The translations under genes were made by a program, and so were the position numbers. The notes beneath the pieces are model-generated. The model searched no databases. It had not been told where the DNA came from and saw only the letters and a list, made by a program, of their open reading frames with translations. From the NCBI RefSeq assembly GCF_004362145.1, contig NZ_SNXC01000002.1, forward strand, positions 1 to 64,000: a stretch of DNA of 64,000 nucleotides, written 5' to 3'. The stretch's first letter is position 1. The number at the start of each line of letters is the position of its first letter. Source of the DNA: Marinomonas balearica (GTDB lineage Bacteria > Pseudomonadota > Gammaproteobacteria > Pseudomonadales > Marinomonadaceae). Of the stretch, positions 40,726 through 47,795 are shown one piece after another.

Positions 40726-41202
40726 ATGCGGATAATACTAATAATATGTTTTACTTTTTTTCTAGTTTCTTGTTCGAAAGAAAAAGCTCATATTGTGTCA
40801 ATATCATTTCCTTTTTATAAAAGCTGTCAAGATGAAATTGAGAGAGCAAGAGCGCTATTTAATGATTTGACAAGTAGAAAAGACTATAAACTCTCTGTCT
40901 CTATAGAAAAATTTGATGAAGTACCAAAGCTAGAGACAGAATTAGTCGGAATAGTACGTTTTATTTCAGAAGGGGATTGGAAAACATTAGATGGAGGAAC
41001 TCCTTTGGACTATCTCAAGTTAGAAGCAAAGGGCGTCCAATACAGCTGTACTCCTAATAACTCAATAATTGTTCCAATCAATGATATTGCTTTAGAGTAT
41101 TTTAGAGTGAAGTCGGAAAAAAAAGGTGTAGCATTAAAAATATTAAACCAAAAAGATGCCATTATCTATTTTAATGATGGAACGTTACCATATAATTATT
41201 AA
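40726..41202 (+). CDS. Small orphan lipoprotein
   Basis: A 158-residue predicted lipoprotein: MRIILIICFTFFLVSCSKEK is a lipoprotein signal peptide with lipobox LVSC and the lipidated Cys at residue 16; the Ser at +2 favours the outer membrane. The mature part has a Cys in FYKSCQDEIERA and another in GVQYSCTPNN that may form a disulfide. ATG 40726 follows AAGGGTG. The fold is not recognised. AT-rich codon use is shared with the island. The right 438-bp repeat begins 74 bases after its stop. Confidence 0.7.
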   Translation: MRIILIICFTFFLVSCSKEKAHIVSISFPFYKSCQDEIERARALFNDLTSRKDYKLSVSIEKFDEVPKLETELVGIVRFISEGDWKTLDGGTPLDYLKLEAKGVQYSCTPNNSIIVPINDIALEYFRVKSEKKGVALKILNQKDAIIYFNDGTLPYNY

Positions 41203-41276
41203 GAGTTCGTAAATTTATACTGTTTATAAAAAGATTACCCAAGACACCCATTCAAATTGTTCATATTAAGAAATCT

Positions 41277-41714
41277 ATACAGGCCATATATGGACGCTCC
41301 GGCTAGGTCAAGGCCGCACTTAACCGAATCACTCTTTTCAGGGCATTAATACGATCTTGTTGACCTCACCGGACGCGTTGTTCGGGAGGATAAAAGAGGG
41401 TCAATTGATCTATCACTTTCGCCTATTTAACAAAGAGTAGGCATTTCTCACGAAAATTGGATAACGATTGCAATTCAGTTCGAATCAACCTCAAGCAGTA
41501 TTGTAGGAGCGGAAGCGAGCTTAGAGGAATATTCGCACTCAAATCCTAAAGCCTGAGTAAACCGAAGACGCACAAGGCTATTCGCGTAGTTTAAACCCGT
41601 TCCTAAACGGATCTAAGATCATGCAATTTGAGTGGTATGAGGTCATTTCTTGCGTGAAAATTGAGACTAATCCCCAGTTCACCGTGAACGTCTAAGGTAG
41701 GCAGTTTTGCTTCT
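41277..41714 (+). repeat. 438-bp direct repeat, right copy (transposable-element remnant)
   Basis: Gap-free match to 39201-39638, exactly 2076 bases away, with about 28 mismatches by hand count. It carries the same transposase C-terminal remnant and the same non-transposase tail. Recombination between the copies would delete or circularise 2076 bases, including the unknown helical gene, the decayed gene and the lipoprotein gene. The left flank contains CAAGACACCCATT (41240-41252), part of the terminal motif on the opposite strand. Confidence 0.9.
41350..41589 (+). pseudogene. C-terminal remnant of a Y1-type transposase, right copy
   Basis: The same 79-codon frame as at 39274-39513, starting YDLVDLTGRVVREDKRGSID and ending at TAG, but interrupted by TAA in the LSPI-QRVGISHENW segment and by TGA near NPKA-VNRRR. 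Substitutions between the two copies change several residues, so both have been decaying separately since duplication. The N-terminal HUH catalytic domain is absent. Confidence 0.7.
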
Positions 41715-41718
41715 ATTA

Positions 41719-41737
41719 AGTGGGTGTCTGTTAGTAT
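41719..41737. repeat. Single copy of the GGGTGTCTGTTAGTA motif (right repeat)
   Basis: AGTGGGTGTCTGTTAGTAT lies just beyond the end of the right 438-bp repeat, matching the core of the 21-bp tandem unit at 39690-39794. A second, shorter GGTTAGTATG follows at once (41740-41749). This fixes the motif as part of the element's end and not only a local array. Confidence 0.8.
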
Positions 41738-41947
41738 GTGGTTAGTATGAGCGTACAAAAAAATACAATATCGTAAAATCAAAATGACCGGATCATCTAC
41801 TATCAAATCAAGTGTTTTTGAGATATCACTTTATTTCGATACAATAGAGCATAATGATAAAGAGAATCTATCTTATTTATCGAAAAACACAACGTTCTCT
41901 TTTACCAAAACCCGTACAACAAGCAGCTAGGAAATCTAGGTATTCTT

Positions 41948-43054
41948 ATGGATATTATTCGAAAAACGTCCTCAACCACGGAAGCTGCGCTGCTAAAACC
42001 TCATGTATTTCGCGGTCTCCTCCTGTTCGCAATGAGTGCGTTCGCGGCCATTTGGTCTATTGATTATACAAGTGGCATCATCGCGTTTTTTGACGCTGTC
42101 TCTTATCCTATATGTATCGCAGGATTTGCCACAATCTATCTATTAAGTCGAACAAAAAAGGCATCTGAGCAATCCCTTCATCTTACTACCTACCTTATTG
42201 TTGCGGGTTACCTGACCAGCAGCAGCATTTGGCACCACATGGCAGAAAATGGCTTATTTTCAAACTCAGCTCAATGGCTAGGGTTGAATTACGTCATAGC
42301 CTATTTGTTTTTGGAGGTGCGTAAAGCGGTTATCGTGACAATAGCGTCCTTTATAGTTACCTTAATCGGACACTACCTCGCACTGATTCAACACTACCCA
42401 CTGGATGATACGGTAGGTGTTGTTTTGAATATAGGCATCGCTCATACCGTTTATATCGTATTGCTTTGGACGGTCGTTCAAATGCGAGTGGAACATACTA
42501 AAACTCACGAACGACTGAGCACACTTGAACAACATGCGATGATCGACCAACTAACAAACGTTTTGAATCGTCGAGGCATTGAAGATGTATTTAAACACGC
42601 AGAAGAAAACTGGATAAGTCATAAACAGCCTTATGCCATTCTATTGATAGATATTGATCATTTTAAACAAGTTAATGATCAATATGGCCATTTAGTGGGC
42701 GACAAGGTTCTCGCTGACTTTGCCGCTTTACTGAATAAACTCACACTAGCGAGTAATAGCGTTGGTCGGTGGGGTGGTGAGGAGTTCATCATTCTCGTAA
42801 AAAGTAGAAGCAGTGAAGAGTGTTTCTCGCTCGCAGAAAAAGTGCGACAAACCGTTGAAAGGTCAACGTTAGGGGGGCTAAAAGAGCTGTCGATTAGTAT
42901 TGGGATAGGCTATGCCAACGAGGAAAAAAGCTTGTTCGAAACGTTCCAGCAAGCCGACTCTTACCTTTACGCCGCGAAGAAAACAGGCAGAAATAAAGTA
43001 ATTGACCGCAACCAGATTATTAAGAAGAGGCAGGAAAGCGCGGCAGAAGTCTAA
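41948..43054 (+). CDS. Membrane-bound diguanylate cyclase
   Basis: A 368-residue protein with about six hydrophobic segments in residues 20-185 and a GGDEF domain in residues 200-360. The active-site motif is GGEEF (276-280, in GRWGGEEFI), with DIDHFKQVNDQYGHLVGD as the metal/substrate loop, so it should make c-di-GMP from two GTP. There is no RxxD inhibitory site at the usual position before GGEEF. The membrane part resembles an uncharacterised sensor of the MASE type. Base composition is closer to the chromosomal genes than to the small island genes. It lies between the right repeat and a LysR fragment. Confidence 0.9.
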   Translation: MDIIRKTSSTTEAALLKPHVFRGLLLFAMSAFAAIWSIDYTSGIIAFFDAVSYPICIAGFATIYLLSRTKKASEQSLHLTTYLIVAGYLTSSSIWHHMAENGLFSNSAQWLGLNYVIAYLFLEVRKAVIVTIASFIVTLIGHYLALIQHYPLDDTVGVVLNIGIAHTVYIVLLWTVVQMRVEHTKTHERLSTLEQHAMIDQLTNVLNRRGIEDVFKHAEENWISHKQPYAILLIDIDHFKQVNDQYGHLVGDKVLADFAALLNKLTLASNSVGRWGGEEFIILVKSRSSEECFSLAEKVRQTVERSTLGGLKELSISIGIGYANEEKSLFETFQQADSYLYAAKKTGRNKVIDRNQIIKKRQESAAEV

Positions 43055-43101
43055 GATCGCCTCTTTTTGCACATGCCTAAAGCCTATCTATATGCAAAAA
43101 A

Positions 43102-43134
43102 CTTCATACAAACTGTTATAAAGTCTGTATGAAG
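43102..43134 (+). terminator. Stem-loop after the diguanylate cyclase gene
   Basis: A 13-bp stem with one mismatch (CTTCATACAAACT at 43102-43114 with AGTCTGTATGAAG at 43122-43134) and a 7-base loop, 48 bases after the stop. No T-run follows, so termination strength is uncertain. Confidence 0.5.
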
Positions 43135-43150
43135 CTTGAGAAGTTCAAAT

Positions 43151-43170
43151 TATGGGTGTCTGTTAGTAAG
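43151..43170. repeat. Isolated copy of the GGGTGTCTGTTAGTA motif
   Basis: TATGGGTGTCTGTTAGTAAG shares 15 bases with the core of the tandem units. No transposase remnant adjoins it, but a truncated LysR fragment begins within 40 bases on its right, as if a vanished element ended here. Confidence 0.75.
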
Positions 43171-43208
43171 TCCTTTTTTCTTAAAAATGCTACTGCTCTC
43201 ATCCAGAC

Positions 43209-43352
43209 TCCCGCTGTTCAAGCCAAATAGCAGCCTTTCTCCAAGATACTTATCAAAAACTCAACGCCAGTGAATTCTTTTGTTTGCTACGTAAAACAGG
43301 GAGTGAGCAGAGTGAAGATGTAACAAGTATTTTGCGGTTGCCTAGATCATAA
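43209..43352 (+). pseudogene. 3' fragment of a LysR regulator gene
   Basis: A frame ending TAA (43350-43352) reads SRCSSQIAAFLQDTYQKLNA, SEFFCLLRKTGSEQSEDV, TSILRLPRS. It aligns with the last ~45 residues of the intact LysR protein encoded at 37111-37992 (LVELFDKRLNASESFYLVHK, TGAELSDDVN), with blocks of near-identical DNA such as CTCAACGCCAG. The DNA-binding domain and most of the effector domain are missing. It is the tail of a paralogue, cut just to the right of the isolated terminal motif at 43151. The rest of the 504-base gap before amtB holds no other gene. Confidence 0.8.
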
Positions 43353-43488
43353 AAACACGTTGAACTGATGGCTATTAATGTCTCTCTCCCCACTTTAATC
43401 CACCCTGAGCACCAAAAATAAGCAAAATAGGAATGAAAATTGCTTGTTTTTGTCTCGAATAGTCAATTTCAAGCCTTTTTTAGTCAAT

Positions 43489-43505
43489 TGGTGCGAAAAA
43501 GGCGC
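43489..43505 (+). promoter_or_regulatory. Possible sigma-54 promoter of amtB
   Basis: TGGTGCG-AAAA-AGGCG keeps the invariant GG (43490-43491) and GC (43502-43503) exactly 10 bases apart, as sigma-54 promoters require, about 55 bases before the amtB start. The surrounding consensus (TGGCACG-N4-TTGCA) is matched only in part. The call leans on the fact that amtB is nitrogen-regulated through sigma-54 in many proteobacteria. Confidence 0.35.
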
Positions 43506-43558
43506 AAAAATAAGAGCAATAAGCGCTTGCTTGGTGCAATTAAATAAGAGGGTTCTTT

Positions 43559-44770
43559 GTGACAGCCACAAACAGTGCAGTAGAAATGCTGATAGCCAAT
43601 TCTAATACCTTTTTTATTCTCCTAGGCGCCATCATGGTGTTTGCGATGCATGCAGGTTTTGCATTTTTGGAGGTAGGAACCGTTCGCAGTAAAAACCAAG
43701 TCAACGCCCTTGTAAAAATCATGACAGATTTTGCGATTTCCGCTCTCGTGTATTTTTTCATCGGCTACCAAATCGCCTATGGCATTAACTTTTTCGAAAG
43801 TGCTGCAACCCTTTCTGAGCAAAGTGGCTACGCGTTAGTGAAGTTTTTCTTTCTAATGACGTTTGCTGCTGCGATTCCTGCCATTATCTCCGGTGGTGTG
43901 GCGGAACGGGCAAGGTTTTATCCGATGCTGATCTCCGCCGCTGTTATTGTTGGCGTGGCTTACCCATTTTTAGAAGGCCTGATCTGGAACGGTAATTATG
44001 GTTTTCAAGATTGGTTAGAAACACAATTCGGCGCGCCTTTTCATGATTTTGCGGGGTCTATCGTCGTACACGGTTTTGGTGGCTGGGTCGCGTTAGCCGC
44101 TATCATCTTGCTTGGGACGCGTAATGGGCGTTTTAGAGGCGACAAATTGGTCGCTTTTGCGCCGTCCAATATTCCTTTTCTAGCGTTGGGAGCATGGATA
44201 CTTTGCATTGGCTGGTTTGGCTTTAACGTTATGTCGGCACAAACCTTAGACGGCATCAGCGGGTTGGTCGCAGTGAACTCGTTAATGGCTATGGTCGGCG
44301 GTATTATTGCCGCTATGATTTTGGGTAAAAACGATCCCGGTTTTATTCACAACGGCCCACTGGCGGGGTTGGTTGCTGTCTGTGCAGGTTCAGACATCAT
44401 GCATCCCATCGGCGCATTGGCAACGGGTCTTGTAGCGGGTGCGTTATTTACTTGGCTATTTACGCTGATCCAACAAAAATTCCAACACATAGACGATGTC
44501 TTAGGCGTATGGCCATTACATGGTATTTGCGGAGCGTGGGGCGGTATAGCGGCAGGTATTTTTGGTCTTGAATCCCTAGGTGGGTTAGGCAATGTTAGCT
44601 TCTTATCACAATTGGTCGGTTCTGCCATTGGTATAAGCATCGCCTTAATCAGCGGCTTTGTTGTATATGGAACGGTGAAGGCCGTCAGCGGATTGCGCCT
44701 AAGTGAAGAGGAAGAGTACAACGGTGCCGATCTTTCTATTCATAAAATCGGTTCGGTGAGCAACGACTAA
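43559..44770 (+). CDS. amtB: Ammonium transporter AmtB
   Basis: A 403-residue Amt/Mep/Rh channel with 11 hydrophobic segments. The twin pore histidines are in SIVVHGFGGWVALAA and VWPLHGICGAWGGIAAG; the periplasmic entry motif FAMHAGFAFLEVGTVRSKN is intact. GTG at 43559 follows AAGAGGG. It carries ammonium/ammonia into the cell. Unlike most proteobacterial amtB genes it is not preceded by glnK, and there is no PII gene in the window. No cleavable signal peptide is evident. A strong terminator follows. Confidence 0.95.
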   Translation: MTATNSAVEMLIANSNTFFILLGAIMVFAMHAGFAFLEVGTVRSKNQVNALVKIMTDFAISALVYFFIGYQIAYGINFFESAATLSEQSGYALVKFFFLMTFAAAIPAIISGGVAERARFYPMLISAAVIVGVAYPFLEGLIWNGNYGFQDWLETQFGAPFHDFAGSIVVHGFGGWVALAAIILLGTRNGRFRGDKLVAFAPSNIPFLALGAWILCIGWFGFNVMSAQTLDGISGLVAVNSLMAMVGGIIAAMILGKNDPGFIHNGPLAGLVAVCAGSDIMHPIGALATGLVAGALFTWLFTLIQQKFQHIDDVLGVWPLHGICGAWGGIAAGIFGLESLGGLGNVSFLSQLVGSAIGISIALISGFVVYGTVKAVSGLRLSEEEEYNGADLSIHKIGSVSND

Positions 44771-44790
44771 GGTCGGGTTTTATTGATAAT

Positions 44791-44827
44791 AAAAAGGCGG
44801 TCTCTGTTGTGCAGAGACCGCCTTTTT
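44791..44827 (+). terminator. Bidirectional rho-independent terminator between amtB and hisG
   Basis: A 16-bp perfect stem (AAAAAGGCGGTCTCTG with CAGAGACCGCCTTTTT) closes a 5-base loop and is followed by TTTTTT. It lies 20 bases after amtB and 29 bases beyond the convergent hisG stop, so it serves both. Confidence 0.95.
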
Positions 44828-44855
44828 TCTTGATCCAAACAGATTTGGCTAAAGG

Positions 44856-45698
44856 CTAAATCCTAGCCATTTCAATGTTTGTTAGTAATATGGCTTTGCA
44901 GCCTAACGCTTGTAGGCTATCAAGAATTTGATGTGCTTCGCTCTTCTTAATCATGGATTTCACGGAGCACCAGTTCGGGTCTTTCAACTGGCAGATCGTT
45001 GGAGATTCAAGCCCGGGGGTGAGTTCGCAAGCTGCATCAAGGATCTCTTGAGGAGAATCGTATTCCACTAACTGATAATCCAATGCGATCAGTCGACCAG
45101 TAATGCGATTTACGATTTTGTCCTGATCCGGCTTATTGGTTGGGCTAGGAGCTGAATAGAGAGCGGCATTTGACGTAAATATTGGGTCAGATACGACTCT
45201 TAATCCAGCGGACTTTAATGTAGAGCCGGTTTCAACAATATCAACCACGCAATCAGCAAGACCAAGGCTCACTGAAATTTCAACGGCACCATCAAGTTCG
45301 ACGATTTCAATGTCATTACCTTGAAAGTAATCTCCCACGATATTAGGGAAAGAAGTCGCCACTCTGAGGCCAGAAATATCATCTTTATTGTTTAAAGTTG
45401 AGTTTTGCATGGCTGCAATACAGAGCTTTGAGTGGCCGAACGGCAGGTCTAAAAGGTTTACTGCGTTGCTCTTCTTCTCGCTGTGGAAATCTTTGCCTGT
45501 AATGCCGATGTCTATTATGCCTTTGCTTAAATACATCGGGATATCATTGGCTCGTAGGAAATAAAATTCTATTTCATTTTTTTCATCATAAAAAAACAGC
45601 CCTTTAGTAGGCTTTTTAACGTTGTATCCGCACGAGACAAGTAAGTCGATGCAAGGCTGATACAAGCTCCCTTTGTTCGGCAGGGCCATCCTAATCAT
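44856..45698 (-). CDS. hisG: ATP phosphoribosyltransferase, long form
   Basis: A 280-residue HisG, the first enzyme of histidine synthesis (ATP plus PRPP). Motifs: RMALPNKGSLYQPCIDLL, GIIDIGITGKDF and the PRPP loop ADCVVDIVETGSTL, followed by the C-terminal HisG_C regulatory domain (about residues 205-280, ending AILLTNIEMARI). This long form acts without HisZ and is inhibited by histidine. ATG at 45698 has a CGGAG site 6 bases upstream. It stands alone, with no other his gene in the window, which is unusual for a gammaproteobacterium, where hisG is usually part of the his operon. Confidence 0.92.
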   Translation of the reverse strand: MIRMALPNKGSLYQPCIDLLVSCGYNVKKPTKGLFFYDEKNEIEFYFLRANDIPMYLSKGIIDIGITGKDFHSEKKSNAVNLLDLPFGHSKLCIAAMQNSTLNNKDDISGLRVATSFPNIVGDYFQGNDIEIVELDGAVEISVSLGLADCVVDIVETGSTLKSAGLRVVSDPIFTSNAALYSAPSPTNKPDQDKIVNRITGRLIALDYQLVEYDSPQEILDAACELTPGLESPTICQLKDPNWCSVKSMIKKSEAHQILDSLQALGCKAILLTNIEMARI

Positions 45699-45977
45699 TA
45701 TAAACTCCGAATAAAGCAATTCTATTTGTGGGCTAAAGTAGCATTTTGTAGAGGCGTTTTATATAGCTCTGAGCCATCAATACAGCGTATTAAAGAATGC
45801 GTGCTGCTCCAGTTTCGATCTGTTAAGTGGCTAATTTTAAAATAAAAAAACGTCAAGTTTGTTACGCTATGGGCTTTAGCGTAAAACTAGCGCAAGAAGT
45901 GGCTTTCGATCGGTTCTTGTTCAATCCTCCCCTTTCTGCGATGATTTTCATTGTTTTGTTAATGATGTCATCACTCT

Positions 45978-46934
45978 ATGTCCGAAGTCCGTTGTTCAAA
46001 CCCCCACAATCGCTTTTCTCAAGAAGCGCTTTTAGGTATTAAAACGCCCGCATCTCCAATTGGGTTCCAATCGTTTTGGCAGCAAGCGTATCAAAGTACG
46101 CTTTTAAAAAAGCCAACAATGAGCCTGAAGGATTCTGGTCGACGTGTGAAAAATTGGAAGGTCATGGATGTCCAGTATGAATCAACGGATCAGGTTATGA
46201 TCGGTGGTTGGCTGTTGCTTCCAATTGATCGTCCTCCTGTTAGAGGTTTTGTGGTTGGGCATGGTTACGGTGGACGTGAAGAGCCTGATCTTCATTTGCC
46301 TTTTACGGATTCTGCGATTTTGTTCCCTTGTATGAGAGGGATTTCCCGCAGCCCAGCGCCACCGATTTCTCCTGAGCCTCAATGGCATGTGCTTCACGAT
46401 ATTGACAAAAAAGACCGATATATTATCAAAGGGTGTGTTGAAGATACTTGGTTGGCGGTGTCGTGTATGGAGCAATTGTTTCCATATTTGAAGGGTAAGC
46501 TGGGTTATTTAGGCATTAGTTTTGGTGGCGGCATTGGCGCGTTGGCGATGGCATGTGAAAAACGGGTGTCGCGGGCGCATTTAAATGTCCCGACGTTTGG
46601 AGATCATCGTTTAAGGTTGCGCTTACCGACAGAAGGAAGCGGCAAATCCGTGCAAAGGTTCTTTAAATCCCATCCAAGGTTGGCGCTTAAGACATTGCGA
46701 TACTTTGATGCAGCCAATGCCGCGCAATGGATCGATATGCCTGTGCACTATGCGTTGGCATTGAAAGACCATGTTGTTACTCCACCGGGGCAATTTGCTA
46801 TTTACAATGCGACCTCAAAAACTAAGCGGCATCTAATGGTGTTAAAAGAAGGTCACAGTGATTACCCTGAAAAAGTACATGAAGACAGCGCATTGCTAGC
46901 GGAGTTGGATGCGTTCTTTGAGGCATTAAAGTAA
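45978..46934 (+). CDS. Acetylxylan-esterase-like alpha/beta-hydrolase
   Basis: A 318-residue alpha/beta-hydrolase of the acetylxylan esterase/cephalosporin-C deacetylase (AXE1) group as I read it. Marks: GFVVGHGYGGREEPDLHLPF (oxyanion region), CMRGISRSPAPPIS, the nucleophile elbow LGYLGISFGGGIG (Ser), Asp in ALKDHVVTPPGQ and His in LKEGHSDYPEK. The RGxxxS motif of AXE1 is present as RGISRS. No signal peptide, so it acts in the cytoplasm. A second esterase gene follows 70 bases later and may be cotranscribed. The natural substrate is unknown. Confidence 0.82.
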   Translation: MSEVRCSNPHNRFSQEALLGIKTPASPIGFQSFWQQAYQSTLLKKPTMSLKDSGRRVKNWKVMDVQYESTDQVMIGGWLLLPIDRPPVRGFVVGHGYGGREEPDLHLPFTDSAILFPCMRGISRSPAPPISPEPQWHVLHDIDKKDRYIIKGCVEDTWLAVSCMEQLFPYLKGKLGYLGISFGGGIGALAMACEKRVSRAHLNVPTFGDHRLRLRLPTEGSGKSVQRFFKSHPRLALKTLRYFDAANAAQWIDMPVHYALALKDHVVTPPGQFAIYNATSKTKRHLMVLKEGHSDYPEKVHEDSALLAELDAFFEALK

Positions 46935-47003
46935 AAGTGAGAGATAGGTGTTACGCGCGACATAAGGTTTATATTGATATGTAATTATGAGGCGAGGCTC
47001 AGC

Positions 47004-47732
47004 GTGAACAGAGAATATCACAAGTGGTGGAGTCCCAATCTGCAACGAGATATGGAGTTGTTGGTATTTGGTTCTGGTGGCGCGAAGGTGCTGGTTTTTC
47101 CGACGCGAGGAGGGCGCTTCTTCGAGTATGAAAACCTCGGTATGGTGGAAAAAATCCGCCATAAAATAGAGGCCAACCAGCTTCAGCTTTTTTGCATCGA
47201 CGGCATCGATGCGGAGTCTTTTTATTGTTATTGGGCGCATCCAAGCGGGCGAATGACGCGCTATATGCAATATGAAGAGTATGTATTGCGCGAAGTTTTA
47301 CCTCTTATGCATACGATCAATGCGCACCCCACGACAATCAGTCACGGGTGCAGTTTAGGCGCGTTTCATGCGGCGAATATCGCTTTTAAACACCCTCATT
47401 TATTTAATAAACTTTGTGCGTTTAGTGGGCGATACGATTTAACCTTACAGGTTGAGTACTTTCCTAACTTGCTCGACGGTCACTATGACGAATCAGTGTA
47501 TTTTAATACGCCGACGCACTTTCTTCCCAACCTCCACGGTCACGATCAATTAAATGCATTAAGAGCAATGGACATTGTGTTAGTGATAGGAAAAGAAGAC
47601 CCCTTTTTGGATAACAACTTACACCTGAGCCAAATACTGAACGAAAAAGGCATCGACCATCAACTGCACTTGTGGGAAGAGCGTGCCCATCGAGGGTATT
47701 ATTGGCGACGCATGGTGCCTTTGTACTTGTGA
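47004..47732 (+). CDS. Esterase-family (PF00756-like) protein
   Basis: A 242-residue protein like the putative esterase family that includes esterase D. Motifs: MELLVFGSGGAKVLVFPTRG, DAESFYCYWAHPSGRM, the nucleophile elbow SHGCSLGAFHAANIAF (Ser in GCSLG), Asp in VIGKEDPFLDN and His in LWEERAHRGYYWRRM. GTG at 47004 is chosen because GAGGCGAGG lies about 6 bases before; a TTG at 46974 is the alternative. It follows the acetylxylan-esterase-like gene on the same strand. Cytoplasmic; substrate unknown. Confidence 0.82.
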   Translation: MNREYHKWWSPNLQRDMELLVFGSGGAKVLVFPTRGGRFFEYENLGMVEKIRHKIEANQLQLFCIDGIDAESFYCYWAHPSGRMTRYMQYEEYVLREVLPLMHTINAHPTTISHGCSLGAFHAANIAFKHPHLFNKLCAFSGRYDLTLQVEYFPNLLDGHYDESVYFNTPTHFLPNLHGHDQLNALRAMDIVLVIGKEDPFLDNNLHLSQILNEKGIDHQLHLWEERAHRGYYWRRMVPLYL

Positions 47733-47795
47733 TAAAAATGCTGTCGCTACATAGTGATAATCGATAGGCCGTAATCGAAGACCTCAGGCTAGACG

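Noticed and set aside
39201-41714. Integron cassette array with attC sites
   Set aside because: The repeats are 438 bp with transposase coding remnants and no attC core or inverse-core pairs; no integrase was seen.
41603-41806. Minus-strand open frame through the tail of the right repeat
   Set aside because: The part shared with the left copy (EAKLPTL then HGEL then ISLNFHARNDL) is conserved between copies, but the DNA repeat explains it and the two ends differ; kept as repeat DNA.
43240-43352. Frameshifted end of the intact LysR gene, or assembly duplication
   Set aside because: The fragment differs at many positions from the intact gene, so it is a diverged paralogue tail and not an exact assembly copy.
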